Below, piece after piece: positions 49,521 through 59,995 of a stretch of DNA of 64,000 nt. The position numbers and the translations under genes are program-made. Location: NCBI GenBank assembly GCA_037976565.1, contig CP137667.1:26304277-26368276 (forward strand), written 5' to 3'. The first letter of the stretch is position 1. Every line of letters begins with the position of its first letter. Under the pieces are notes generated by a model. It had not been told where the DNA came from, did no database searches, and saw only the letters and a list, made by a program, of their open reading frames with translations. This DNA is from Mesocentrotus franciscanus (taxonomy: Eukaryota > Echinodermata > Echinoidea > Camarodonta > Strongylocentrotidae).

Positions 49521-50959
49521 ATGTGTATTTTCAGGAGAACTTGAATTGATTTGATTTGATTCAGTTTGATTTTAACAGGCTACCCTCGACAGTAATTAAC
49601 TACCGCTTGTTGAGCTTTTGTTATTTGAAACACGAGCTTTGATTGAATGTATTTACATTATGTCTAATCGTAATATTTTATATATATAACTGTGTAATAT
49701 CCGAAATGTAGAACTTTACATTTGCCCTCCATTTTCGTACGTTCATTTTGTATGTACATTCACTTTGAGCATTACTTCTGCCTTGTATTGTTCTAATTTT
49801 CTCAGACATGCATAGCCTAGTCATTATTGTCTTACGTGCTTTTACGTTGTTATATTTTACAGTATGTGAAAATCAAAAATAAATTAATGTTTTCTCTGAT
49901 AATAATACAGCAGAACGCAATGTAGTATACATTTCAAGTAAATCCATACATTGAGAGAGAGAATTACAAAGTCCTTTAGCTCGTACACCCCAAGAGAGGC
50001 GTAACACAGAGGTGTCGTGGTCAGTGGATATGTCACCGGACTGTGGATCGCAAGGTCCGTGGTTCCAGTCCTGCCGCGGCACTAATGTCCTAATGGCACT
50101 AATGACATTGATCTACATTTGCCACTCTCCACCCAGGTGTTAAATGGGTACCCGGTAGGATGCGAAAGTTAATGTGGTTAGATGAGCAAGTGTGCGCTTG
50201 TAAAAATGATGTCTGGCTGGAATGCTCCCCAGGGAGTGGAGAATGTGCATACATTGTGTGTGGGTCAGCCTGAATCCGATGACCGGGGTAATAATATATG
50301 TATCTGTAAAGCGCTTTGAGAGGGCTTGCGGTCCTGAAATGCGCAATATAAGAACGAACTATTATTATTATTAACACATGAAAACACTGTAGGCAGGTAG
50401 GCAGGAAGTCTATGCCGGGGGATATGAATTGACTGATACTGAAATTTGTGCAGGAAACATCAGATAACATATCACTGAATAATTTTACATCAATTTAGGG
50501 GGTTAGAAAACTTATTTCATGATAATAGCAGACAAAATACAACTTTCAGGCGATTTTGACAGGTTTTGAGACAGAAATTTGCATATCAAATTATATGCAA
50601 ATTTATGGCGTCATTAATAATTGAAAACAATAAAATACATTAAAATAATTTTATCTAGCTATTGCCGTATGATTTACCAAGATTGTTTATTAATTTGGTG
50701 GAGATTAGATATATATCTGCTGAGAAACAGGGTAAAATGTAAGAACATAATTCGCAGACCCTAAAAAAGTGTGCGAAACACGAAAAACTGATATATTTGC
50801 ATATTTTCAATTAAGGGGCAAAAAACCAATGTCTAAATGAGTTTTTTTCTTGGGAACATCTTTTTTCTGATGAAATGGATCCCAATGAACAAAATGACAC
50901 CCAAGAAGTAGGATCATAGGGGGGGGGGTGCACGGTAGCCCCCACTGGCCCACGGACTA
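49521..50959 (-). repeat. Right terminal inverted repeat (SINE-interrupted)
   Basis: Without the 363-bp SINE and its duplication it is about 1.07 kb, matching the left TIR. The transposon ORF stops at 49510, just inside it. The outer end abuts the broken Death-domain exon. Confidence 0.9.
50009..50371 (+). mobile_element. tRNA-derived SINE, copy 2, in the transposon TIR
   Basis: Head with GTGTCGTGGTCAGTGG and CCGTGGTTCCAGTCC, then CGCGGCACTAATGTCC, GCCACTCTCCACCCAGGTG and GTAAAGCGCTTTGAG, with an (ATT)n tail. Flanked by 7-bp TAACACA (50002-50008 and 50372-50378). The left TIR shows the single pre-insertion site. The minus-strand frames over it are shadows. Confidence 0.95.
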
Positions 50960-52129
50960 TTGCGGAAAAAAAAAATTCAGCAAGGTTCAGCAACCTCGCT
51001 GCCACGAGCGCATTCCTTAGCTCTATCCGTTCATCTTTCCTGGACACACGCTTCATCGTAAAGGTCGTCAGCTATCTGCTGTAATATGCCTGCAAACGCA
51101 TCATCTGGGGGCTCCTCTCTAGGTTGGTAAAGAGTTATATAAAAGACAAACATGGGGGTGATCAGAGAACGTAGGTATGATGTATCACCTTAAAAAGTAA
51201 TTTAAATCTTTACTTAGGTGAAGAAGAAAAAGGGGGAAAAGGAGGGAGGAGGGTCATCCGGTGATGAGACCATAACAAACCTGCACAAATGTTTGATATA
51301 AATTCGCATTTGACTCGAATCCCCATTGACCGGAATGCAGCTAAGATTCTCATTTTTTTCGTTAATGGGTTTTTATCTGTTGTTGGCTTCTGCTTCTACA
51401 TAATCACATGTCATGAAATTTCTAAGCATGATTTTGAATGTATGTAACATAAATGCTGCCGTACTTTTAGAACTGTTATTGACAGTCTAGCACCATTCAT
51501 TTTACACACAAAAGTACATTCCGTAGAAGTTATGAGTTATATAAGAGAAATAATGCAGTCATTGTCATGTAAATAATACAGATATTTCATCTCACCCTGT
51601 TTGTAATGTATTATTCCTTCTTAGTCCTCCGGTTGAATTATCCTCAAATGATGATGCGCCTGTCGTGAAGGAATGAAGTCAGTTTGAATAAAATATTTCA
51701 AAAAGTATCAAAAATGGGATGAGAGTTATATAGTATAATGGACGAGAAAAAAGGAGTTGGAAAGGAAAATGAAATTGGAAAATAAAGTCTCACCACCCTG
51801 AGATTGTTTTCGAGAAGTCACCCAGCGAATGAAACTCCATTGATCTGTCTCTGATTTCTTCTTCTGCTCTGCTGATCGTATCTCACTTTCTAATTGAATT
51901 TTGGTTCTCAGCTTCCAGGTCTCACGCTGAAGTTGATCGATAAGCTGTTCCTTATGGTCAATTAAGCTCCTACTTCCAGCTTAATTCCATTGACCGCCTT
52001 TCCTTCTTTAATTGCGCTGTGTCTCCCCCTCTTCCTTTATTTAATTCTTCAACTTGCTGTGTTTGAGTCTTCTCTTTTCGCTCATTCTCTTCTTGCATTT
52101 CTGTCAAAGCGTCAACACGTTGTTGCTTA

Positions 52130-52833
52130 AGCCCCAGTCCCATATAAAGCCGGACCAGCACGGACGAGCACGGACCACTCCGGACCATCCCGGACCATGG
52201 TCTGGGGTGATCCGGGATGGTCCGGGATGTTTTGTTCAAAAAATCGCAACCGCCGACCGTCTCCCCGGACCCAACACGGTACCACTACGGACCGCCCCGG
52301 ACCGTCCGGGCATAGCCCCGGCAGCAGTACAGATCATTCCAGACCCAGCACGGAGCCGCCACGGACCGTCCCGGACCACCCCGATGCCAACACGGTGCCA
52401 ACACGGATGACACCGGACCATCCCGGTGCCAACACGTGCTGGTCCAGGGTGATCCGTGTCGCCACCGTGCTGGGTCCGGGATCATCCGTAGGGGCGCCGG
52501 GGTGATCGGGGTCAATAACTCACTCCCGGACTGCCACGGATCAACACGGACCGCCCCGGCGCCACTACGGATGACCCCGGACCCAGCACGGTGGCTACAC
52601 GGATCACCCCGGATCAAACTATTGTCCCGGACCGTCCCGGACCACCCCGGCAGTTTTGACCGTCAAAACATCCGGGGTCGACTCCCGACCGCCCAGGACC
52701 ATCCAGGACCATCCAGGACCATCCAGGACCACCCTGGTGCCAACACGGTGTCAACACGGACCGAATCCCGGATCACCCCGGATGGGGTCCGGGATGGTCC
52801 GGGACGGTCCGGGACGTATATGGGACTGTAGCT
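52130..52833. mobile_element. 704-bp Harbinger-like MITE with GGACC/GGTCC array
   Basis: Ends AGCCCCAGTCCCATATA and TATATGGGACTGTAGCT are inverted repeats sharing a perfect CAGTCCCATATA core. They are flanked by TTA (52127-52129 and 52834-52836), and the paralogous exon at about 14238-14252 is the empty site. A 3-bp TWA duplication with A/G-starting ends suggests PIF/Harbinger. The interior is GC-rich and made of degenerate CCGGACC, CACGGACC and four ACCATCCAGG repeats in both orientations. The Pro/Gly/Arg frames here are not genes. Confidence 0.85.
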
Positions 52834-52873
52834 TTAGACTCAAATTTCTTCACCATTTCTTCCTTTTCAGTCT

Positions 52874-53553
52874 CTATAGTCGCTCAACCTGACGTCTTGC
52901 CGTCTCTTCTGTCCTTTGTAAGTGTTCAGCCTTTGTTTCGATACGCAGATCCTTTGATTTTAGTTTCTGATCCAATTCTATATTCCTCTGCTTGTACGTC
53001 TCCATAACCTGTTTTGCCGTTTTCTCCTTTTCCATCATAGCCCTTTCACTATGTTTACCCCTTTCTTGTTCAACCTTCATGATATCTTTTAGTCTTCCAT
53101 TTTCACTCAGCATGCTTTCGCGACTTTCATGGGACTCGTTATAGTCTGTAATTTTACCTTGGAGTAACTTCTTTTCTTCTTCTCGCTCTCTGATTTCTTC
53201 TCCGTGCTTCTTCTGTGCTACTGTAACATCCTTTCTCTCTTGGTTCCATAACCGCTGAAAGCTGGCATGAGTATACATCTGTTTTAGGTCAGCAGATATC
53301 CTTAATACGTCACCTACTTGAAGGCATCTATGTAGAAGTTCAAGCCAATGCAACCGTTCCTCATCTGATTTAGTGCGATAATTCAAAGGTACGTCATATA
53401 TGTCAGTGATCCCGTGCTTCTTAAGTTTATGTCTTGCCTTCTCAATGACTTCACTTTCCTCGGTAGTAAGCATGGCACAGATAGGAACGAGACCTATCCA
53501 ATAGAAAACAAATAAGTGTAATCGAAAGTAGTCGTTTAATCGTCTCATGACCT
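52874..53553 (-). pseudogene. Best-preserved part of the duplicated exon 4
   Basis: An uninterrupted frame of about 225 codons after acceptor GCGGAAACAG. It has the GTPase-like segment GLVPICAMLTTEESEVIEKA, ITDIYDVPLNY, then a coiled coil ending RRQVERL and a stop caused by a small indel. Coding resumes in another frame as ETEKEEMVKKFESK directly before the MITE at 52833. Confidence 0.85.
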
Positions 53554-54576
53554 CTGTTTCCGCACATATGTCACATAATCCCTTTTCGGGGGGGGTGTAT
53601 TTTTACACCAGTAAGGATCGAATCTGTAAATTATGAATCATATCGGTGTCCTCAAATATTGCCTTTAAACATGTTGTATGTGCATAATATAATATACAAC
53701 TATTTCTAGGGTTATAAATAGAGATGGCGGGTGAGAGAACTATCGCGGGAGAGAGGGGAGAAAGGAAGGAGACTGCAGGAAAGCCTGTATAGGGAGTAAA
53801 CATAGAGAGTCAGGAGATAGTTATACATTTTCAACTGTGAAAATGAATATGAAACTTGATATTGACGGTAGGGAAATGAGTTGGGGTTATCATGATAAAA
53901 TAGCCAGACTCTTTTTTTGTATGGATTTTATCTACAACTGCGACCGAAAAAAGTGGATCATGGTTGGGAAATCTCAAGACCCAGTCGTTCGTGTAATGAC
54001 CGGTGATAACATGTAAACAAAAATGAAAAAAATAATTTAATGAAAAACAGTTCACGTTGTGTTCGCTTGATATAATACCGGGCATTTGGTGTGAGCAATG
54101 CCATTATTGTGTTTAACTTTAATCACATCCCATGCCTCTGCTCATACATATCCCCTACATATCCCCTACAAAAAATGGATATTAAGCACCAAATGATATG
54201 GGGTATACACACAGATAAGTTGAATATATTACTTTAGTTCATGCTCATATGTTTTATCAAATAAAGCGTCATAATCGTTTCATCCTTTATGTTCAAATTG
54301 TTGGCTTTGGATTTTCAAATCATGACCTTATGCCTCACACGTATTAGTCCGTAGTGATCGAGGTTGTTCAAGATATTTGGGGAGAATGGTACATAATACA
54401 CACCATGCATGTTCCAAATGAATGAATAGGACTGTCTCGAAACACAACATTTTGGAAAATTACTGTGATTATACGGTTGGGTACAAACCAAGGACATGAT
54501 ATGATATGTGCATGCGTATAAAATTTCTTTAAAAATAAAACTTGATCAAGAATTGTAATGGATGATATGATTATGA

Positions 54577-54843
54577 TGTGTCGTAGTCGAGTGGTTTAAG
54601 CACTTGACTTGAAATTTAAAGGTCGTGGTTCGATCCCGGCACGGCACTAATGTCCTTTGACAAGGCATTAATCTTCATTTGCCACACCCGACCCAGGTGA
54701 GGTAAATGGGTATCAAGGAAGTAATTCCTTGATATGCTAGAGCGCTGTAAAAGCCGGGGTAAAAATTAATGCGCCTCGGAATAGAATTTCTAGATAGACG
54801 GCGCTATAGAAATGCCTATAATTATTATTAACTATTATTATTG
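54577..54843 (+). mobile_element. tRNA-derived SINE, copy 3
   Basis: Head TGTCGTAGTCGAGTGGTTTA with B box GTGGTTCGATCCC, then CGGCACTAATGTCCTTTGAC, a short palindromic insert CAAGGAAGTAATTCCTTG, GACGGCGCTATAGAAATG and an (ATT)n tail. Flanked by TTATGA (54571-54576 and 54844-54849). Copy 1 of the duplication (near 15840) has the uninterrupted TGATTATTAAAGTTATGA-like site. Confidence 0.9.
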
Positions 54844-56340
54844 TTATGAAATTAATGAGGGAATATTGTAATCCCATAGTGGAGGTAAGTATTAGTATAC
54901 ACTTCACGAAGGAAGGAAAAGGTACTTAATTAAAAAATTTACAAAATAAAGAAAAATAACATAGGTACTTGATTTAAGGGTCATATTGCTTGTAGAAATT
55001 TGCATATAATATAACATGAATAATTGTTGTTCCTCGATTGTTTCATTTCCTAGACATAACTGATAAATACAACTTCTGTACCAGGTGTCATTATCGTTAG
55101 ATACAAGAACATGCACATTTGATATATTTAGTACAAATGACACAAATCATCATGTATGTAAACAATTATTTAAAAACCCGCATATTTAAAAGTTGCATGC
55201 GTGAAAATAGCCTGGCTCGTATTATCATTAATTTATTCATCTCGTCATTTGTCCATTCGTTTAATCAATACGGCGGTGCATACAACCGCATTGTGGTGTA
55301 TATGGTGAGTATAAACAATGTAATTGTTTATTAATTCACAATTATTAAAAGATACACCTTCATATTTCTTCAGTATATTGTCCTACCTACCATTATAGAT
55401 AAGGGGGTAAACTCACCTGTAATCCCCTTTATTTTATCGATCCAATGTTTGTACCACCAAATAGCAACCGTCGGGCTGAAGATGAAAATGAGAAAATGCA
55501 CCGATTCAAAATCATTATTATTCACATGGTGATGATTAAAGGGTTAATGATAATAAAATGCATTCAATTAGATTCTCAACTCGCCCGCTACCGAAGGCCA
55601 CCACCAAGAAAATAAATCGTATATATTTCTTATACACGACAACTATTATAATAATCGCTCTTAGTTTTCTAACATGCAAAGCTACTGCATATCAAAATGA
55701 TCATTATTTTTGTTTACTAATAAGCGATTGTATTCTCCTCAATGGGCACCCTCTCAAGGCAACAAGAAATAAAGTTAATGACGTGTAATAATGTCCATGT
55801 ATATAACACTTTTGCGCTATCTTTGGCTCTAAAATGTAAAACATTTTAACATTCTAAATATTCATTCTCGGTCACTACACTCCCTCTCAGTACTTCTTGT
55901 ACATTACAAACCCTCTCTCAAAAGGCCCCCAAAGTCGATGTTCGGGGCAAGTGCTAATCTTTACAAAAGGAGGTAGGAATTTGTTTTTCTCGCATCCTTC
56001 GCTAGACAAGATGATAACATTACACTCGGTATTTTTCTACACCCCCATGAAAAAACGATTGCTTGAGCTCTGAGATACTGATTTGCATGGTTTAAAATAC
56101 GATTGTTTTTTTTTTTTTTTTTTTTTTTTTGTAAACCTTTTTTTTTTTTGTAAACCTTTTTTTTCTTCCTTAGGTGGAACGTTCTCTAACATATTTATAT
56201 GTTTTATAACAAAATATTTCCCAAAACTGAACACTTTACGCCAAGGCCCTGGAAGACTGCAGGTAGGGGCTTTCCGTATAAAGCGGGAAAGGTAACTCGT
56301 GTTTGTCGACCGTCAGGCGTAACCACATTATTATACATAC

Positions 56341-59300
56341 TAGCAGGACCAGTGGAAAATCCACGGGATTCTAGGGAGGGTGTGGGGGTTGTAAAAAGAT
56401 ATATGTGATATAATCTGTATCCTGTAATAAAACTTGAAAATGGGAAGAAAACAGTGAAATCATAATTTGTAAATAAAATTGATGCAGATATTTTACACTT
56501 TACTTTCGTTTTCACTTTCGTTATTTACGATTATTGTCGTCACTTTGTTCCTATCCTTTTTCTCACTATCCCTTTCCCATCCTCACTCTCGCATTCTACG
56601 AATATGTTCTCATGCACTTCATGCACTCCCATTCTCAGTTTGGTTATTTTCACACATTGCTAAGTAAGTGAATTTAGTTCTACACTGAAAATAATATTAA
56701 TTGATGCATTTAAAACAAAGGAATACATGGGCTCGCGGGACGTCACGCCCCCCGCGGCGATTAAGCGTATTACTTATATAGATAGCTCATGTAATAATTT
56801 TGCCCCTTTTTACCTATATTTACCATACAGTGTGACTTCTTACATTCATATATTAAAAGAGGAATATATATCGTCTTGGTGAAGTAACACATGCCCTATT
56901 TCTACTGCAACAATGAAAGGTAGAGGGTTGGGGGAGGGGGATGGTACAATGAGCCAAAAACAAGATGATTAACCTATTATGTAACGCTCGTTTTCAACGC
57001 TATCAAATGTCCCTGTTCTAGATTCTTATCTTAATATGAGAAGTGTGCTTTTTTAAACTACCATAGCAGATATTCTACTCAACGGCTAAAAGTGGCATCT
57101 TCTAAGCAAAGTTATCAATCGCTCTTTTGTTCAAGAATATACAAGTTTAGACGATGAAGGAGTTTTAAAACCCAAGGCGAATCAATGTACATTACCAAAT
57201 GACAATTACATATATGTTATTTAGAGACATAATTACAGTAAGTGCAATGGCAAAAAAAAATGCCATTACTTCTGTTCCTCGAGACAACGGGTTTCTCACA
57301 GCCTTCCTAACTTTGCCCATAATGTAAAGCGACAGAGGGAAACGTTCTTATCTAATTCATAATTTATCCGAATGTATACATTTTAATGTCTTATTTATTC
57401 TGTCATTATGAGATTATGCTTAAAGGCCTAATATGATTGGTTCCATAATGGGCCATCAATCAACATGTTCCCATGGAAAGATCGCAAAATAATGACTTTT
57501 TTTAATGAGCCACGAGCATATTTAAAGAGAAAAAGGAGGACTACGGATTACACGCAAGGAATATAATTTAAAAATCTAGGTCTGCCAGGTTAGATATGAG
57601 TTTTTCACCATTTGTTCAGTCAAATCATATATTAATAATGTAGTTGGGCCCTGCCGCCCAAAATACATGAATATGAGGATATGAGACCATTGCTTTGCCT
57701 GGAATTATCCAGTTTCTAATTATAACGAACAAGTAAAGCGAATAAGCGTGGTTAATATGTAATTTTGATATAAAAGATATAAAGATACCGAACATACTCG
57801 GGCACCTTGCTGTCAAATAGAGTGATGTTTGGGCACCTCGTTGCCAAAATATCGAGGTACTCAGGCACTCGGCGCTGCCTAAAATCATTCTGTTTCTAAT
57901 TAATGCGAGAGGGCACAGTGAGCAAAGAAAAAAAATCCCTTTTAATTTGTTACAATGATGACATCTTCATGAAATTAAATAAGATTCATATTTCGTGTTT
58001 TATGAAATCTACGTCTTTCCATTTTTCGGTTTTGTTTTTTATGTAACTAAATTTCTCTCGTGGCACCCATATAATTTGCAGCATATTGCCGCGGCACTCA
58101 GTTTGAAAAACGCAGAGAAATGAAACAGTGTCAATTATGTACGCAATACAACATAATGCAAAAGGAAAGACTCTTGGGACATAATTCTGAAAATAAAATA
58201 ACATGGTAAAAAAAAGTTATTGACAGAAGAATTAGAACGTTTCGGGCAACTGAAGTTTGGAGAAACATTATAAAATCATGATTGAATGGACGACAGTGAT
58301 AAACAGTGGCGTATCTAAATATTATTCCGCTAGGGGCAAACAATGAAATCCCCCCCCCCCCTCCCACCAAAACGTATCCGCATTGATACGAGGGAATGCG
58401 CAAATAGAATGAGCGGTAATTATTTTTTTATTCAACCTTCAAAAAGCACAATTTAATTTACCCAAATAAATATCCCAAACTGTACCACCTACTGCCGGCA
58501 TAGGCGTATCAACATTGCCATGAGGGGATGAGACCACACTGAGTATACACTTCGCGAGTGAGTGAATGATTAAAAAGAATGGAATTTTAATTCTCGTGCA
58601 ACTTCATTATGAACCAGAAAAATCGGGCACTTCGCTACCCGAATTGTAATGTAATAATCGCCCGAATAATTGAACTATAAAAATGCCCAGTAATCCAACG
58701 GTCGCCTTTGGAGTTTTGAACGTCGATAAGTAGTTCTCTATTTACCTCTTCCCCAAATAGGGCGCAATGTTAACGAACCCACAATGTAAATAAGGTTGGG
58801 GAATTTAGCAAGATACGAGACAATTTAGAATCGTTTTAAATAGTGAACCTTTGTAAACGCCATTATTTTTATACAATGCATTGTATTAGGACGCATGTTT
58901 AACAGGAGACTTGACATTGCAATGGGAGCAAAATGGTTGAAATTGATATGGAATCTTATGTCTTAGGTATGCTATATGATTAACAAAACAAAATCGAGTT
59001 CATTCCCTTCGTTACTTGCTGTTTAAATTCTGTACGCGCGTGTGTGAGCGTGTGTGTGTGTGTGTGTGTGTGTATATTTAGGTTTGTACATACGTGTATC
59101 AATCAGATATGATTATTTACGTCCTGGACTGACTATTAATGTCACCAGCCGAAAGACGTGACTCAGTTTCGAAACTGGATCCGATCAAAATCAATTTCAA
59201 TTCAATTTTCAATTTATTTATGTTTCCAACAAAACATTACATATCAATTATAAACATTTACAACAAATTTATAAATACATATTGGAAACAGAGGGGTCCA

Positions 59301-59446
59301 CTAAAAAGCAATGCTTGTAAAAGTGTGAACACCTCAAACAACCAGATTGTAGGCGAAGACTGAGAAATGACCGTGGACATTACCGCTACACCAACTCACA
59401 TATGCCACATGTTATGAGTATCTAAAGAACTTTTTTATACAAGACT
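56341..59446. other. No gene seen
   Basis: AT-rich intergenic-like sequence. Visible items are pyrimidine tracts, a (T)n run at 56106 just upstream, a G/C-run patch at 58345 next to CAGTGGCGTATCTAAAT (resembling one end of a hAT-type MITE without its partner), and a (GT)n microsatellite at about 59046-59072. Frames here lack domains. Confidence 0.5.
59195..59340 (-). mobile_element. Possible non-LTR 3' tail (antisense)
   Basis: TTCAATTCAATTTTCAATTT followed by ATTTATGTTTCCAACAAAAC resembles the antisense start of a CR1/L2-like 3' UTR such as that at 26284. Only the tail is visible and no coding part can be identified. Confidence 0.35.
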
Positions 59447-59469
59447 NNNNNNNNNNNNNNNNNNNNNNN
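59447..59469. other. Assembly gap (23 N)
   Basis: A run of 23 N at the left edge of the tandem array, so true copy number and junction sequence on this side are unknown. Confidence 0.99.
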
Positions 59470-59479
59470 TAATCTTTTT

Positions 59480-59995
59480 AGGTGGTCTGTCGGTATCGAC
59501 AGATCACTTATTGTTTTCGTCAGAATTTTCTTTCTTTATTAGGTGGTCTGTCGTCATCGACAGATCACCTATTAATTTCGTCAGAATTTTCTTTCTTTAT
59601 TAGGTGGTCTGTCGGTATCGACAGATCACCTATTGTTTTCGTCAGAATTTTCTTTCTTTATTATTCTTTATTAGGTGGTCTGTCAACGACAGATCACCTA
59701 TTGTTTTCGTCAGAATTTTCTTTCTTTATTAGGTGGTCTGTCGGAATCGACAGATCACCTATTGTTTTTGTCAGAATTTTCTTTCTTTATTTATTATTAG
59801 GTGGTCTGTCGGAATCGACAGATCACCTATTGTTTTTGTCAGAATTTTCTTTCTTTATTTATTATTATTAGGTGGTCTGTCGGTATCGACAGATCACCTA
59901 TTGTTTTCGTCAGAATTTTCTTTCTTTATTAGGTGGTCTGTCGTCTTCGACAGATCACCTATTGTTTTCGTCAGGATTTTTCTTTCTTTCTTTAT
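59480..59995. repeat. Eight ~60-70 bp hairpin monomers
   Basis: Monomers start at 59480, 59541, 59602, 59673, 59731, 59799, 59870 and 59931, with a further copy at 62162. Each is AGGTGGTCTGTCG, a short loop, CGACAGATCACCT, then ATTGTTTTCGTCAGAATTTT and a CTTT/ATT spacer. The 13-bp stem (one G-T wobble) is constant. Open frames through the block are repeat translations. Confidence 0.95.

Larger units (their letters stand above)
42559..50959 (+). mobile_element. 8.4-kb Academ-like DNA transposon with ~1-kb TIRs
   Basis: Termini TAGTCCGTGGGCCAGTGGGG and CCCCACTGGCCCACGGACTA begin inverted repeats of about 1.03 kb. The flanks are TTG (42556-42558 and 50960-50962), and the paralogous exon 6 donor (12573-12580) has a single TTG there, so the 3-bp duplication is established by an empty site. 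It encodes one broken + strand protein with an XPG/FEN1-like nuclease motif. A 3-4-bp duplication plus an XPG-type nuclease is the described combination for Academ (AcademX) elements. Nested inside are a SINE, a foldback element and a non-LTR piece. It is degenerate and cannot encode an intact product. Confidence 0.8.
50963..55475 (-). pseudogene. Duplicated Death-domain gene, inactivated
   Basis: Recognisable paralogous exons: exon 3 at 55475-55417; exon 4 at 53553-51794 (interrupted at 52833-52130); exon 5 at 51659-51596; exon 6 from about 51114 to 50963, with its last bases beyond the transposon at 42558-42555. Exon 4 begins EVMRRLNDYFRLHLFVFYWI and keeps ITDIYDVPLNY, ERLHWLELLHRCLQVGD and a coiled coil. 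It then frameshifts (stop at 52874), and stops occur again after SMELSWK near 51970. Exon 6 jumps from QQIADDLYDEA to SRKDERIELRNAL, losing the middle Death-domain helices. Exons 1, 2, 7 and 8 are absent. Confidence 0.85.
41120..56340. repeat. Segmental duplication, copy 2
   Basis: Direct-orientation copy of 8695-17400. Colinearity is broken by a deletion between the counterpart of 9.76 kb and the 3' end of exon 6 (exons 7-8 lost), by the 8.4-kb transposon, by a 704-bp MITE and by a SINE. Homology ends near 56340 (GTCAGGCGTAACCACATTAT), so exons 1 and 2 were never included or have been lost. Confidence 0.85.

Noticed and set aside
52197..52831. Overlapping Pro/Gly/Arg-rich frames on both strands, up to 131 codons
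   Set aside because: They lie inside the GC-rich MITE array. All frames stay open because of the repeat words.
59480..59995. CRISPR-like array (palindromic repeat with regular spacing)
   Set aside because: Spacers are near-identical CTTT/ATT-rich sequence rather than unique, the host is eukaryotic, and no cas genes are present. It is a satellite of hairpin monomers.
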